This document shows, piece by piece, positions 1 through 6,956 of a stretch of 10,666 nucleotides of DNA. Positions within the stretch are counted from its first letter, which is position 1. Each line of letters opens with the position of its first letter. This stretch comes from Candidatus Odinarchaeota archaeon (lineage in GTDB: Archaea > Asgardarchaeota > JAGGXT01): NCBI GenBank assembly GCA_021162905.1, contig JAGGXT010000057.1, positions 1-10,666 on the forward strand, in the 5' to 3' direction. Under the pieces are notes generated by a model. The model was not told where the DNA came from. It searched no databases and saw only the letters and a list, made by a program, of their open reading frames with translations. The position numbers and the translations under genes are program-made.

Positions 1-1755
1 TTGCCGATAGAGATCATTTCTGCTTAGCATTTCTTCATGAGTGCCTACATCAACTATTTCCCCTTTATGCATAAGTACTATTTTATCAACGTTCCTTATT
101 GTGGACAACCTATGAGCTATTATAATGGCCGTTCTTCCTTCCATTAGCTTCTTAATTCCTTCTTGGATTAGCTGTTCTGTATATGAGTCCACACTTGCCG
201 TAGCCTCATCAAGTATTAGTATTCTGGGGTTCGCTAAAAGTGCTCTTGCAAAAGAAATTAGTTGTCTCTCTCCAGTTGAGAGAAGTTTGCCACCCTCACC
301 AACTTGGGTATCATACCCTTGTGGTAGACGCATTATAAGATCATGGATTTTCAGCTCCTTTGCCACTCTAATAATATCTTCATCTGTGGCATTCGGGTTA
401 CCATACCGTATATTTTCTTTTACAGTCGTATTGAAGAGAAAAGGTTCTTGCAGAACAATGGCTATTTGGCTTCTAAGTGATGCAAGTGTCACATCACGAA
501 TATCATAGCCATCAATCAGTATGCGTCCCTTTGTAACATCATAAAATCTGAGCAATAATTTAGCAATCGTTGTTTTTCCAGCACCGGTATGGCCCACAAG
601 AGCAATTTTCTCTCCCTTCTTAATTGTGAGATTAAAATTCTTTATTACAGGAATGCCAGGCACATACTCAAAAAATACATTTTCAAATTTAATTTCCTTA
701 GAAAATGGAGGAAGAGGAACTGCATCTTCCTTCTCCTCAACGCTGGGCCGAGATTCTATAAGATCAAAAACCCGCTCTGCTGCAGCAAAAGCACTTTGTA
801 TATTATTATAGAAGAGACTAATGTTGGCAATTGGCTGGAAGAATCGATTAAGATAGCTCAAAAATGCAACTAATACACCTATGGAGAGAGCACCACCTAT
901 AATTTGCAAACCACCAAACCATAACACAAGGGCGATTCCAATCGCACTAATAAAGTCTATAACTGGATAGAATGCTGCAAGAATCCTACTAGCCCTTATA
1001 TTTGCTCTATAGTTTTCCAAATTCACTCTAGAGAAGGATGCTATAGTAGATTCTTCGCGTGAAAACATCTTTACTGCCTGAACACCACTTATTGTTTGTT
1101 CAACAGTGGAGGTTAGTTTTGATATTGCTCTCCGTGTTTCACGGTATATCTTTCTCATCGCTTTGGAAAACAACATTGTTGCAAGAGCCAATAGGGGAAT
1201 TATGGTGAAGGAAATCAAGGAAAGCTGGACATTGATAGACAGCATAATGATGATGATTGCAACCAGAGATAGTACATCAGCAATTGTACTGGCAAGACCA
1301 GATATCAGAACTTGGTTTAAAGTGTTTATGTCATTGGTAAGTCTGGAAATTATATCTCCAGCTGGCACCTTAGAAAAGTAATCCATAGATAAATCTTGCA
1401 CGTGCTGAAAGGCCTCCTGCCGTAGATCAAAGATTACCTTCTGTCCAACATAGTTAATGTTGTAGATGGTGGCATAATTTGATATGAAGAAAATTATGTA
1501 AATTGTTAAATACAAAAGAGCAACAATCATAAGACCTTGATAATCACCTTTTGCAATATATTCATCTATAGCTATCATAATTAGATAAGGTCCCGCAAGA
1601 CCAGCAAGCGATGAGACAATAATTGATGAAATAACTAGAAAAAGACGCCACTTGTACTTTTTTATATACCTAATTAATTTTTTAAATATTTCAATATCTG
1701 AATATTTCCTTTCGATATCTTCAATGTCCTTTAATTGTCTGAAATACCAACCCAT
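1..1755 (-). CDS. ABC exporter half-transporter, catalytic-site subunit (3' end beyond the window)
   Basis: The frame is open from ATG at 1755 to the left edge, giving 585 codons. Type I exporter fold: an N-terminal membrane domain of about 320 residues with six predicted helices, then an ATPase domain. Visible motifs are Walker A GHTGAGKTT (about 388-396), Q-loop VLQEP, signature LSTGERQ (about 492-498), Walker B ILILDEATASVD (about 511-522) with catalytic Glu, and switch His in IIAHRLST (about 546). The signature deviates from LSGGQ. It would therefore complete the degenerate ATP site with the partner subunit, while this subunit's own Walker A/B and switch His build the catalytic site. The gene starts one base after the partner's stop, with GGTGA upstream of the ATG, so the two are co-transcribed and probably translationally coupled. 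The last visible residues are LSRNDLYRQ after the ATPase core, so only a short tail should be missing. Substrate unknown; lipids, drugs or peptides are typical of the family. Confidence 0.93.
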   Translation of the reverse strand, partial: MGWYFRQLKDIEDIERKYSDIEIFKKLIRYIKKYKWRLFLVISSIIVSSLAGLAGPYLIMIAIDEYIAKGDYQGLMIVALLYLTIYIIFFISNYATIYNINYVGQKVIFDLRQEAFQHVQDLSMDYFSKVPAGDIISRLTNDINTLNQVLISGLASTIADVLSLVAIIIIMLSINVQLSLISFTIIPLLALATMLFSKAMRKIYRETRRAISKLTSTVEQTISGVQAVKMFSREESTIASFSRVNLENYRANIRASRILAAFYPVIDFISAIGIALVLWFGGLQIIGGALSIGVLVAFLSYLNRFFQPIANISLFYNNIQSAFAAAERVFDLIESRPSVEEKEDAVPLPPFSKEIKFENVFFEYVPGIPVIKNFNLTIKKGEKIALVGHTGAGKTTIAKLLLRFYDVTKGRILIDGYDIRDVTLASLRSQIAIVLQEPFLFNTTVKENIRYGNPNATDEDIIRVAKELKIHDLIMRLPQGYDTQVGEGGKLLSTGERQLISFARALLANPRILILDEATASVDSYTEQLIQEGIKKLMEGRTAIIIAHRLSTIRNVDKIVLMHKGEIVDVGTHEEMLSRNDLYRQ

Positions 1756-1756
1756 G

Positions 1757-3622
1757 TTACTCACCATGCGATTCTCTTAGCACTCTCCCAAAGCGATCTT
1801 TAGCAATTACTTGTTTAGGAGTAATAGCTCCAATCAATTGAGCATCAAAGATCTTTGTATATACTGGATTCTTCTGATACAATTCATCATGGGTTCCTAT
1901 ACCAACAACCCGTCCTTTATCAAGCACAATTATCATATCTGCTTTCTTAACAACAGACATCCGTTGTGTAACTATGATAGAAGTCCTACCCTTCAAAACT
2001 TGTTCTAAGGCCTTTTGAATTTCGTACTCTGTTTTAACATCGACACTAGAAGTGGCATCATCAAGTATCAAAATTCGAGGATCGGTTAAAATAGCTCTTG
2101 CAATAGCTACTCTTTGTCTCTGACCTCCAGAGAGAGTCACCCCTCGCTCTCCAATAATTGTATCATACTTATCAGGTAGGGAAACTATAAAATCATGGAT
2201 ATTTGCCAATTTTGCAGCTCGGATAATTTCCTCCTCAGTAGCATCAGGTTTCCCATATGCAATGTTCTCACGAATTGTACCAGAGAAGAGGAAGATGTCT
2301 TGAGGAACTATACCTATCTGCTTTCTCAGAGACTCCAATTTCACATCTCTAATGTCATACCCATCAATCAGTATACGGCCCTCAGTTACATCATAAAAGC
2401 GAGGAATTAATTTTAGTATTGTACTCTTACCAGCTCCAGTCGTTCCAAGAATTACCACAGTTTTCCCAGCTGGAATTTCAAATGATACATTCTTTAGAAT
2501 CCATTTATCGCCATATTTAAATGATACATTCTCAAACTTAATGTTTCCTTTAATTGGAGGAAGTTCGATCGCATCTGGCTTCTCAACGACTGCAGGCTTT
2601 TCATTGAGAATCTCAAGTATCCTTTCACCAGCAGCCATAGCTTGACTATAAAATGAAACTAAAAACCCTAGAAATCTGGCTGGCATAACGAGTTGTATAA
2701 CATATCCATAGAACGCAATCAGCGTTCCTAATGTTATGACACCTTGAATCGTTAGAATTCCACCCGCCCAAAATACTAAGAGAGCACTCACACCAACTAT
2801 AAAAATCAACGCTGACATATATTTTGCTCGAACTTTCGCAACATTGATGTTCATTCTGAGATACTCTTCATTTTTCTCCGCGAATCTTTTAATTTCCAAT
2901 TCTTCAGCATTAAATGCCTTAACCACTGCAGATCCAGTAATATTTTGTTGGATTATCGAAGTCAGTTTTCCAAATTGAGTACGAATTTCATAAAATTTTG
3001 GACGAACTATCTTATTATATCTATAGGCACCATATAGCAAAAATGGGAATGGGATCGAAACTATTACTGCAAGAAAAAGGTTCATAGAACACAGTATTGT
3101 AAAAGTTAAACTTATCGATAGAACCGAATAGATCATCATAATGAATCCCATTGACAACATAAATCGTATGTTTTCTACATCTGACGTAACTCTTGACAAG
3201 AGCTGACCAGTGCGACGCCTATCAAAGAAACTAAAAGACATATTCATTAAATGACTGTATAAATCATTTCGAAGATCATACAGAACCTTCTGGCTAAGCT
3301 TTTGAGCGTAATATCTTCTAATATAACCAAAGATTCCCATAAAAAGAAAGAGAATTATTATTGCAGAGGAGTATATTATGAGCTTTCTAGAATCACCTAT
3401 AAGAATGGCATCATCAACAACTAACCTAAAAAGTTGAGGAGGTATTAGAGATAAAAACACGGTAAAAAGCATAGCGACTAGGCTAATCACAAATTCGGTT
3501 TTGTGCCTCATTACGTATGAAAATAAAGTTCTGAAAGTACCCAATTTAGTAACCCCATACCATTCTGAAAGACAATCACTATTTTTACTTATTTGAACAT
3601 TTTTATTCGTGCAAATCGCCAC
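1757..3622 (-). CDS. ABC exporter half-transporter, degenerate-site subunit
   Basis: 621 residues from a GTG start, a normal length for an exporter half-transporter (membrane domain plus ATPase domain). Motifs in order: Walker A GTTGAGKST (about 393-401), Q-loop GIVPQDIF, intact signature LSGGQRQR (about 496-503), Walker B ILILDDATSSVD (about 516-527) and switch region IVTQRMS. Asp replaces the catalytic Glu after Walker B, and Gln replaces the switch His. These are the hallmarks of the non-hydrolysing site of heterodimers such as TM287/288 and LmrCD. The deviant LSTGE signature is in the downstream partner, exactly as this model needs. It is the first gene of the two-gene operon, and its TAA stop is one base from the partner's ATG. 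The GTG has only a weak upstream ribosome site; the next in-frame ATG (about 3511) would cut into the region just before the first helix, so the GTG is preferred. Substrate not inferable. Confidence 0.93.
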   Translation of the reverse strand: MAICTNKNVQISKNSDCLSEWYGVTKLGTFRTLFSYVMRHKTEFVISLVAMLFTVFLSLIPPQLFRLVVDDAILIGDSRKLIIYSSAIIILFLFMGIFGYIRRYYAQKLSQKVLYDLRNDLYSHLMNMSFSFFDRRRTGQLLSRVTSDVENIRFMLSMGFIMMIYSVLSISLTFTILCSMNLFLAVIVSIPFPFLLYGAYRYNKIVRPKFYEIRTQFGKLTSIIQQNITGSAVVKAFNAEELEIKRFAEKNEEYLRMNINVAKVRAKYMSALIFIVGVSALLVFWAGGILTIQGVITLGTLIAFYGYVIQLVMPARFLGFLVSFYSQAMAAGERILEILNEKPAVVEKPDAIELPPIKGNIKFENVSFKYGDKWILKNVSFEIPAGKTVVILGTTGAGKSTILKLIPRFYDVTEGRILIDGYDIRDVKLESLRKQIGIVPQDIFLFSGTIRENIAYGKPDATEEEIIRAAKLANIHDFIVSLPDKYDTIIGERGVTLSGGQRQRVAIARAILTDPRILILDDATSSVDVKTEYEIQKALEQVLKGRTSIIVTQRMSVVKKADMIIVLDKGRVVGIGTHDELYQKNPVYTKIFDAQLIGAITPKQVIAKDRFGRVLRESHGE

Positions 3623-3635
3623 AATATTACTCTTG

Positions 3636-3655
3636 ATAGTAAATTTTTTTACTAT
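3636..3655. promoter_or_regulatory. Palindrome with ATAGTAAA / TTTACTAT arms, candidate operator
   Basis: A perfect inverted repeat with 8-bp arms (ATAGTAAA and TTTACTAT) around a TTTT spacer. It lies across the predicted transcription start and 14 nt upstream of the ABC operon GTG. A further half-site, TTTTACTATA, occurs at 3664-3673 against the TATA element. The same 10-mer is at 3885-3894, just before a small ORF. The layout suits repressor binding over the start site. The regulator family is not recognised. An mRNA hairpin is an alternative but would be weak (A/T-rich). Confidence 0.45.
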
Positions 3656-3670
3656 AATAAAAATTTTACT

Positions 3671-3684
3671 ATATATTTATAGTG
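3671..3684 (-). promoter_or_regulatory. Probable TATA box of the ABC exporter operon
   Basis: Read on the minus strand, ACTATAAATATATAG is a good archaeal TATA-type element. It lies about 50 nt before the GTG at 3622 and would place the transcription start near 3650, leaving a leader of about 30 nt. It is itself part of a palindrome (ACTATA-N4-TATAGT on the plus strand, 3668-3683) and is followed by TTTACTAT-type half-sites. The position fits well, but AT-rich DNA produces such matches by chance. Confidence 0.5.
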
Positions 3685-3806
3685 TCCTACGATATTTATG
3701 GCAACTTCGGATATATTGTTGGTGAATAAAATTACTCTACAACAAAATACGATTACAAGAATATTTACTTACCCTAACTTATTTTCTAGTTCTATCTTTA
3801 TGTCAT

Positions 3807-3827
3807 TTAATCCACATTATGGATTAA
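3807..3827. repeat. Perfect stem-loop, 7-bp arms (TTAATCC / GGATTAA)
   Basis: TTAATCC (3807-3813) and GGATTAA (3821-3827) are perfectly complementary around a 7-nt loop. On the minus strand the loop contains the TAA that ends the small hydrophobic ORF. There is no U-run after it on either strand, so it does not look like an ordinary terminator. Confidence 0.5.
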
Positions 3828-3885
3828 TCATCAGATAGAATATAATAAGCATTAGTAGGACTGCGAAAAGTGCTATTAAAATCAT
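3817..3885 (-). CDS. Possible tiny single-helix membrane protein (22 aa, perhaps a broken ~38 aa gene)
   Basis: ATG at 3885 opens a frame of 22 residues, almost wholly hydrophobic (MILIALFAVLLMLIIF, then YLMINP), which would form one membrane helix. After the TAA the same frame stays open for 15 more codons (CGLNDIKIELENKLG, stop at 3769-3771). That stretch reads like a soluble tail, so the TAA may be a nonsense mutation in a 38-residue protein. A TTG at 3912 could extend the N-terminus by nine residues (MVEYIIYSK). A TATA-like element (TATTATATTT, 3936-3927) lies about 45 nt before the ATG. It sits alone between the feo cluster and the ABC operon, on the same strand. No family recognised; chance hydrophobic reading of AT-rich DNA is a real alternative. 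Confidence 0.25.
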   Translation of the reverse strand: MILIALFAVLLMLIIFYLMINP

Positions 3886-4313
3886 TTTACTATAAATGAT
3901 ATACTCTACCAAATTGACATCTCATCAAATATAATAGTGCAGGTAAAAATCTAACTATATATATATAGCTAATGAGCTGAAATTTCCTCACCAGCTACCT
4001 TACGACGATAAAAAGTAGATAATTTTTTCTTAATTACTACAATAACTCACAGTTCACCCTTGAATTTTCAGTTAAATTGGATAAAAGAAGCCCTGACGTT
4101 AATGTCTAAATCGCTATAGAAACTCTCACTGTTTTCATAGGTATCTTCACATGCTTACCATTTACGTAAGCTATATTAGATAATAGATTGCCTTATTTGA
4201 ATGAAAACCACGTTATAAAAGAGGATTAGTATTCTGGCTTTAAGTAACATATAATAGCAATAATACTGATTCTGGTATTGTTAGACTTCTATTTATGATT
4301 ACCTTTAAATATA
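3886..4313. other. Intergenic region with coding-like scraps, no intact gene
   Basis: About 430 bp between the divergent feoB stop and the small ORF. It is AT-rich, including a TA repeat (CTATATATATAG, 3955-3966). On the minus strand, short open stretches read like protein but are broken by stops. One at about 4190-4110 includes AYVNGKHVKIPMKTVRVSI before a TAG. Another at about 4050-3975 includes KKKLSTFYRRKVAGEEISAH before a TAG, in a different frame. They could be remnants of one decayed gene, possibly a mobile-element ORF, but I recognise no family. No RNA gene, terminal inverted repeats or CRISPR-like repeats seen. Confidence 0.35.
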
Positions 4314-6230
4314 CTAAATGTTTACTATGGATGATAGGATTCCTAGAAGAGAGCCTACTACTAAGGAAATTATAAACATTAAGAACATCATTTTTAATGT
4401 TCGCTTTATCCCAAACTCGGAGAGTAGAATTGCAAATGATCCTATACATGGAAAAGTAAGCGATACCACGGTTACTGCTGTTAGCATTTGAAGCGGAGAT
4501 AAACTGTACCCCCCTAGTATACCGACTGCAACGTCTTTCCTTAAAACACTAATTATTAATGCAACACAAGTTTCGCTGGGAAGTTTGAATAAGCCTGACA
4601 TTACTGGGCTAAGTAGTTCTGCGATCATAGTTACTATTCCTGTATAATAAATGAGATTTGCAAGGAGTACCCCTAAGAAGACAAGAGGGACACCGTTCCT
4701 TAGGAAAGACAAAATCCTTGTATAAGTCTTCCTTAACAAGTTCCTTAACTGTGGTTTTCTCCATGGAGGTATTTCCAATAGAAGAATAGTGTCCTCACCT
4801 GGTACAATCATATTTAAGATGAGTCCCGTAATCAAAATGATAGAAAGTAGGAGGAGATAAAGCACAAGAATGTATATTAAGCCGTAATCGCCAAGAACTC
4901 GCCATATCATTACTTGCTGCGCCATACATGGAATTCCTAAGACTTGTAAAAAAGATGCTATTATCCTATTCTTATCATTTCTAAGTGTACGTGTCGACAG
5001 TACTCCAACAATACTGCAACCAGTACCTGTCACCAAGGGCATTACGGCATCTCCCGACAACCCTATCCTGTATAGAGGCTTATGAAAGCTAACTGATAAT
5101 CTCGGCAGGATTCCAGCATCTTCAAGCACTCCCAGAACAAAGAAGAGAACTATAAGCGCTGGAAGTATCATAAAGAATACGAAGAACACACCTGTTGTCA
5201 GTAGACCTAGTGAGCTGTAAGTACCAGGTTTCTCTCCAATGAGTATATAACGAACTGGTCCCTCAGGAACCAATTCTTCAATGAGATTTCTAATGAAAGG
5301 ATCGTAGAAATTTTCGTAAAACATACTTGGGATTCTATGTCCTACCATATGTATCAGTCCGAGTGTTGCCCATGTCACAGCTAGTGTGAGTGCAGCCATA
5401 ACAATTATTCCAAAGACCGATTTCACCGAGATATAATCAATCCTAGATAACCTGATGCATTCTGCATTCTCTGTGTTAACAGATTTCTCATAAACATCAT
5501 CTGCCTTTTTTACCCGCTCTAAGATAAACTGTCTACCGTAATTAGGTATTTCTGCTCTCAGATGTTCAGGTATGAGACTGAGTAAATCTTTGAATTCTTC
5601 ATCTCCTAGAATTACCTGCGTTGCTATAAATCTACTGAAGCGCTTAAGTTTGTGAGGAAGCTTCTCCCTAAGTGCTTCTTCAACAAGCTTCAGATATTTT
5701 TCAAGAGTTTTAGAATATCTAGGATGAGCTGGTGGCTTGCATTTATGAGACTCTATAATGCTATCCAAGAGAGCTTCTATGCCTACCCTCTTTACAGCCA
5801 CACACATAATAACCGGGATACCGAGAAGGCTCTCTAGTTCTTCCTTTGAAACATTAATTTTTAAAGCTTCAGCTCTATCAATCTGATTCACTACAAGTAT
5901 TAATGGGATCCCTATTTCTAAGAGTTCAAGCGTCAAGTAAAGGTGACGTTTTATACTGACAGCGTCAATAACGTGAACTATTACATCAGGCATCTCTTCG
6001 AGAATGACTCTTCGGGTTACTTCTTCGGCCTGTGTTGAAGGTGTCATAGAGTAAGTGCCGGGCGTATCCACTATTTCGATAGTGAACCCCTTCCACTTTA
6101 TGCTTCCTCTATAGACCTCAACGGTCGTACCTGGATAGTTAGATACTATGGCGTTCAGTCCAGTTAGATCATTGAATATCACAGACTTACCTACATTAGG
6201 ATGGCCAACTAACGCCACTTTAATCCTCAT
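4314..6230 (-). CDS. feoB: Divergent FeoB-family GTP-gated metal transporter
   Basis: Inner-membrane ferrous-iron-type transporter with a cytoplasmic G domain. From ATG at 6230 it has 638 residues: G1 GHPNVGKS (9-16), a G2-region Thr in YPGTTVE, G3 DTPG (55-58), G4 NQID (115-118), a helical linker, then the membrane gate domains. The gate motifs are far from canonical. GTGCSIVG replaces GFGCNVPA (about 401-408), IPCMAQQVM replaces MSCSARLP, LRKDVAVG replaces IAKEIVIG, and FPCIGSFAI replaces VPCIATVGI. The pore-type cysteines are kept, while neighbouring Arg, Pro and Lys-Glu positions change. Specificity for another metal (for example Mn) is possible, since some second FeoB paralogues have this role, but that is inference. 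The frame also has a GTG at 6239 (641 aa). ATG 6230 is preferred because GTGA lies 5 nt before it and it begins MRIKVALVG. Overlaps the preceding FeoA gene, implying coupled translation. Confidence 0.9.
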   Translation of the reverse strand: MRIKVALVGHPNVGKSVIFNDLTGLNAIVSNYPGTTVEVYRGSIKWKGFTIEIVDTPGTYSMTPSTQAEEVTRRVILEEMPDVIVHVIDAVSIKRHLYLTLELLEIGIPLILVVNQIDRAEALKINVSKEELESLLGIPVIMCVAVKRVGIEALLDSIIESHKCKPPAHPRYSKTLEKYLKLVEEALREKLPHKLKRFSRFIATQVILGDEEFKDLLSLIPEHLRAEIPNYGRQFILERVKKADDVYEKSVNTENAECIRLSRIDYISVKSVFGIIVMAALTLAVTWATLGLIHMVGHRIPSMFYENFYDPFIRNLIEELVPEGPVRYILIGEKPGTYSSLGLLTTGVFFVFFMILPALIVLFFVLGVLEDAGILPRLSVSFHKPLYRIGLSGDAVMPLVTGTGCSIVGVLSTRTLRNDKNRIIASFLQVLGIPCMAQQVMIWRVLGDYGLIYILVLYLLLLSIILITGLILNMIVPGEDTILLLEIPPWRKPQLRNLLRKTYTRILSFLRNGVPLVFLGVLLANLIYYTGIVTMIAELLSPVMSGLFKLPSETCVALIISVLRKDVAVGILGGYSLSPLQMLTAVTVVSLTFPCIGSFAILLSEFGIKRTLKMMFLMFIISLVVGSLLGILSSIVNI

Positions 6231-6447
6231 ATCGGTCACTTACCATAATCTTTGACGCTATTTGTCGATCAAGCACAAGTACCGAATTATTAACCTCAAT
6301 AACCATAATACTGCAATTTACATGGACTTTCACTGTCCTTCCTGGTGCAAGACCAAGTGAAGCAAGACGTCTAAGCTCCTCTATTCCTCCTTTCACTTGA
6401 GTTATCACCCCACAGCTCCTTATATCAGTTAAAGGTCGGGAACTCAT
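6220..6447 (-). CDS. feoA: FeoA-family SH3-like protein, partner of the divergent FeoB
   Basis: A 75-residue single FeoA domain: LTDIRSCGVITQVKG, then ELRRLASLGLAPG (the conserved R-L-x-x-L-G-L-x-P-G turn), a strand with a hydrophobic beta pair, and a C-terminal VLDRQIASKIMV (the A-x-x-I-x-V end of FeoA). FeoA proteins are small cytoplasmic partners that modulate FeoB. Translation can also begin at TTG 6459 (79 aa), but ATG 6447 has GGTGAT ending 5 nt upstream, so it is preferred. The 3' end overlaps the divergent feoB start by 11 nt, pairing the two products. It differs clearly from the two FeoA proteins upstream and probably serves the second transporter specifically. Confidence 0.85.
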   Translation of the reverse strand: MSSRPLTDIRSCGVITQVKGGIEELRRLASLGLAPGRTVKVHVNCSIMVIEVNNSVLVLDRQIASKIMVSDRYED

Positions 6448-6496
6448 ACTGATCACCAATATTAGACTAACTTAACTTTAGGTTTCGTGATACAGT

Positions 6497-6946
6497 TTAC
6501 ACCCTTCTCATCTTCAATGATCTAAGCGGTACTATTAGGGGTAATGACATAATCCACAAAGGAATAACAGCCCTGAAATCATCAATCCAAGTCCAATCTG
6601 CGAAATCCTCATTGAGTAGCACATATCGTTCAGTCCAGTTTGCAACAAGTATCAAAAACTGTAATATCCCTAAGACTGATGCAACAAACAAACCAACAAG
6701 TACATAGGAATATCCCTTTACATCATTCCTCCAGAGATTAATAAAGCCCGCTGCAAATATAAGAGATGTGACAATTAGTGTAAAGCCTGCAAAAGCGTCA
6801 CTGTATATTGTTACTGGCGACAAATATGTTACATCAAATCCAAGCCAGAAAGTTATCTCTAAGCTTCCAAAGAAAAAGTATAATATACTGAGTATTAGGG
6901 AAAAGATGGCCACAGCTTTATTTCTTTTTTCTGGTACATTAACCAT
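6497..6946 (-). CDS. Unrecognised four-helix membrane protein inside the feo cluster
   Basis: 149 residues from ATG 6946. A TTG at 6964 in the same frame would add six residues, but GAGGTG lies just 6 nt before the ATG, so the ATG is chosen. Four hydrophobic segments are visible at about 11-36, 50-72, 80-104 and 125-142. N-terminal KRNK, the WRNDVKG loop and C-terminal KMRRV are basic, so both ends should face the cytoplasm. The loop between helices 3 and 4 (about 105-124) is then outside and is acidic and aromatic (TERYVLLNEDFADWTWIDD). The gene begins 10 nt after the canonical feoB stop, with its ribosome site overlapping that stop, and 37 nt separate it from the third feoA. I recognise no family. 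The context suggests an accessory membrane subunit or partner of the Feo transporters, possibly offering acidic residues to metal outside the cell. That role is inference. Confidence 0.85.
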   Translation of the reverse strand: MVNVPEKRNKAVAIFSLILSILYFFFGSLEITFWLGFDVTYLSPVTIYSDAFAGFTLIVTSLIFAAGFINLWRNDVKGYSYVLVGLFVASVLGILQFLILVANWTERYVLLNEDFADWTWIDDFRAVIPLWIMSLPLIVPLRSLKMRRV

Positions 6947-6956
6947 TTTAAACACC

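Noticed and set aside
1238..1260. Run of ATGATGATG resembling box C of a C/D small RNA
   Set aside because: It falls within the ABC coding frame and has no suitably spaced box D/D' pattern.
125..1381. Several plus-strand open frames across the left end
   Set aside because: All are antisense to the ABC subunit, which carries every expected ATPase motif on the minus strand.
3955..3966. TA-repeat as a replication or recombination site
   Set aside because: A 12-bp TA run is common in AT-rich archaeal intergenic DNA, and no accompanying origin repeats are present.
4240..4449. A 69-codon minus-strand frame overlapping the 3' end of the divergent feoB
   Set aside because: It lies in another frame across the well-supported FeoB C-terminal membrane segments and has no recognisable family or ribosome site.
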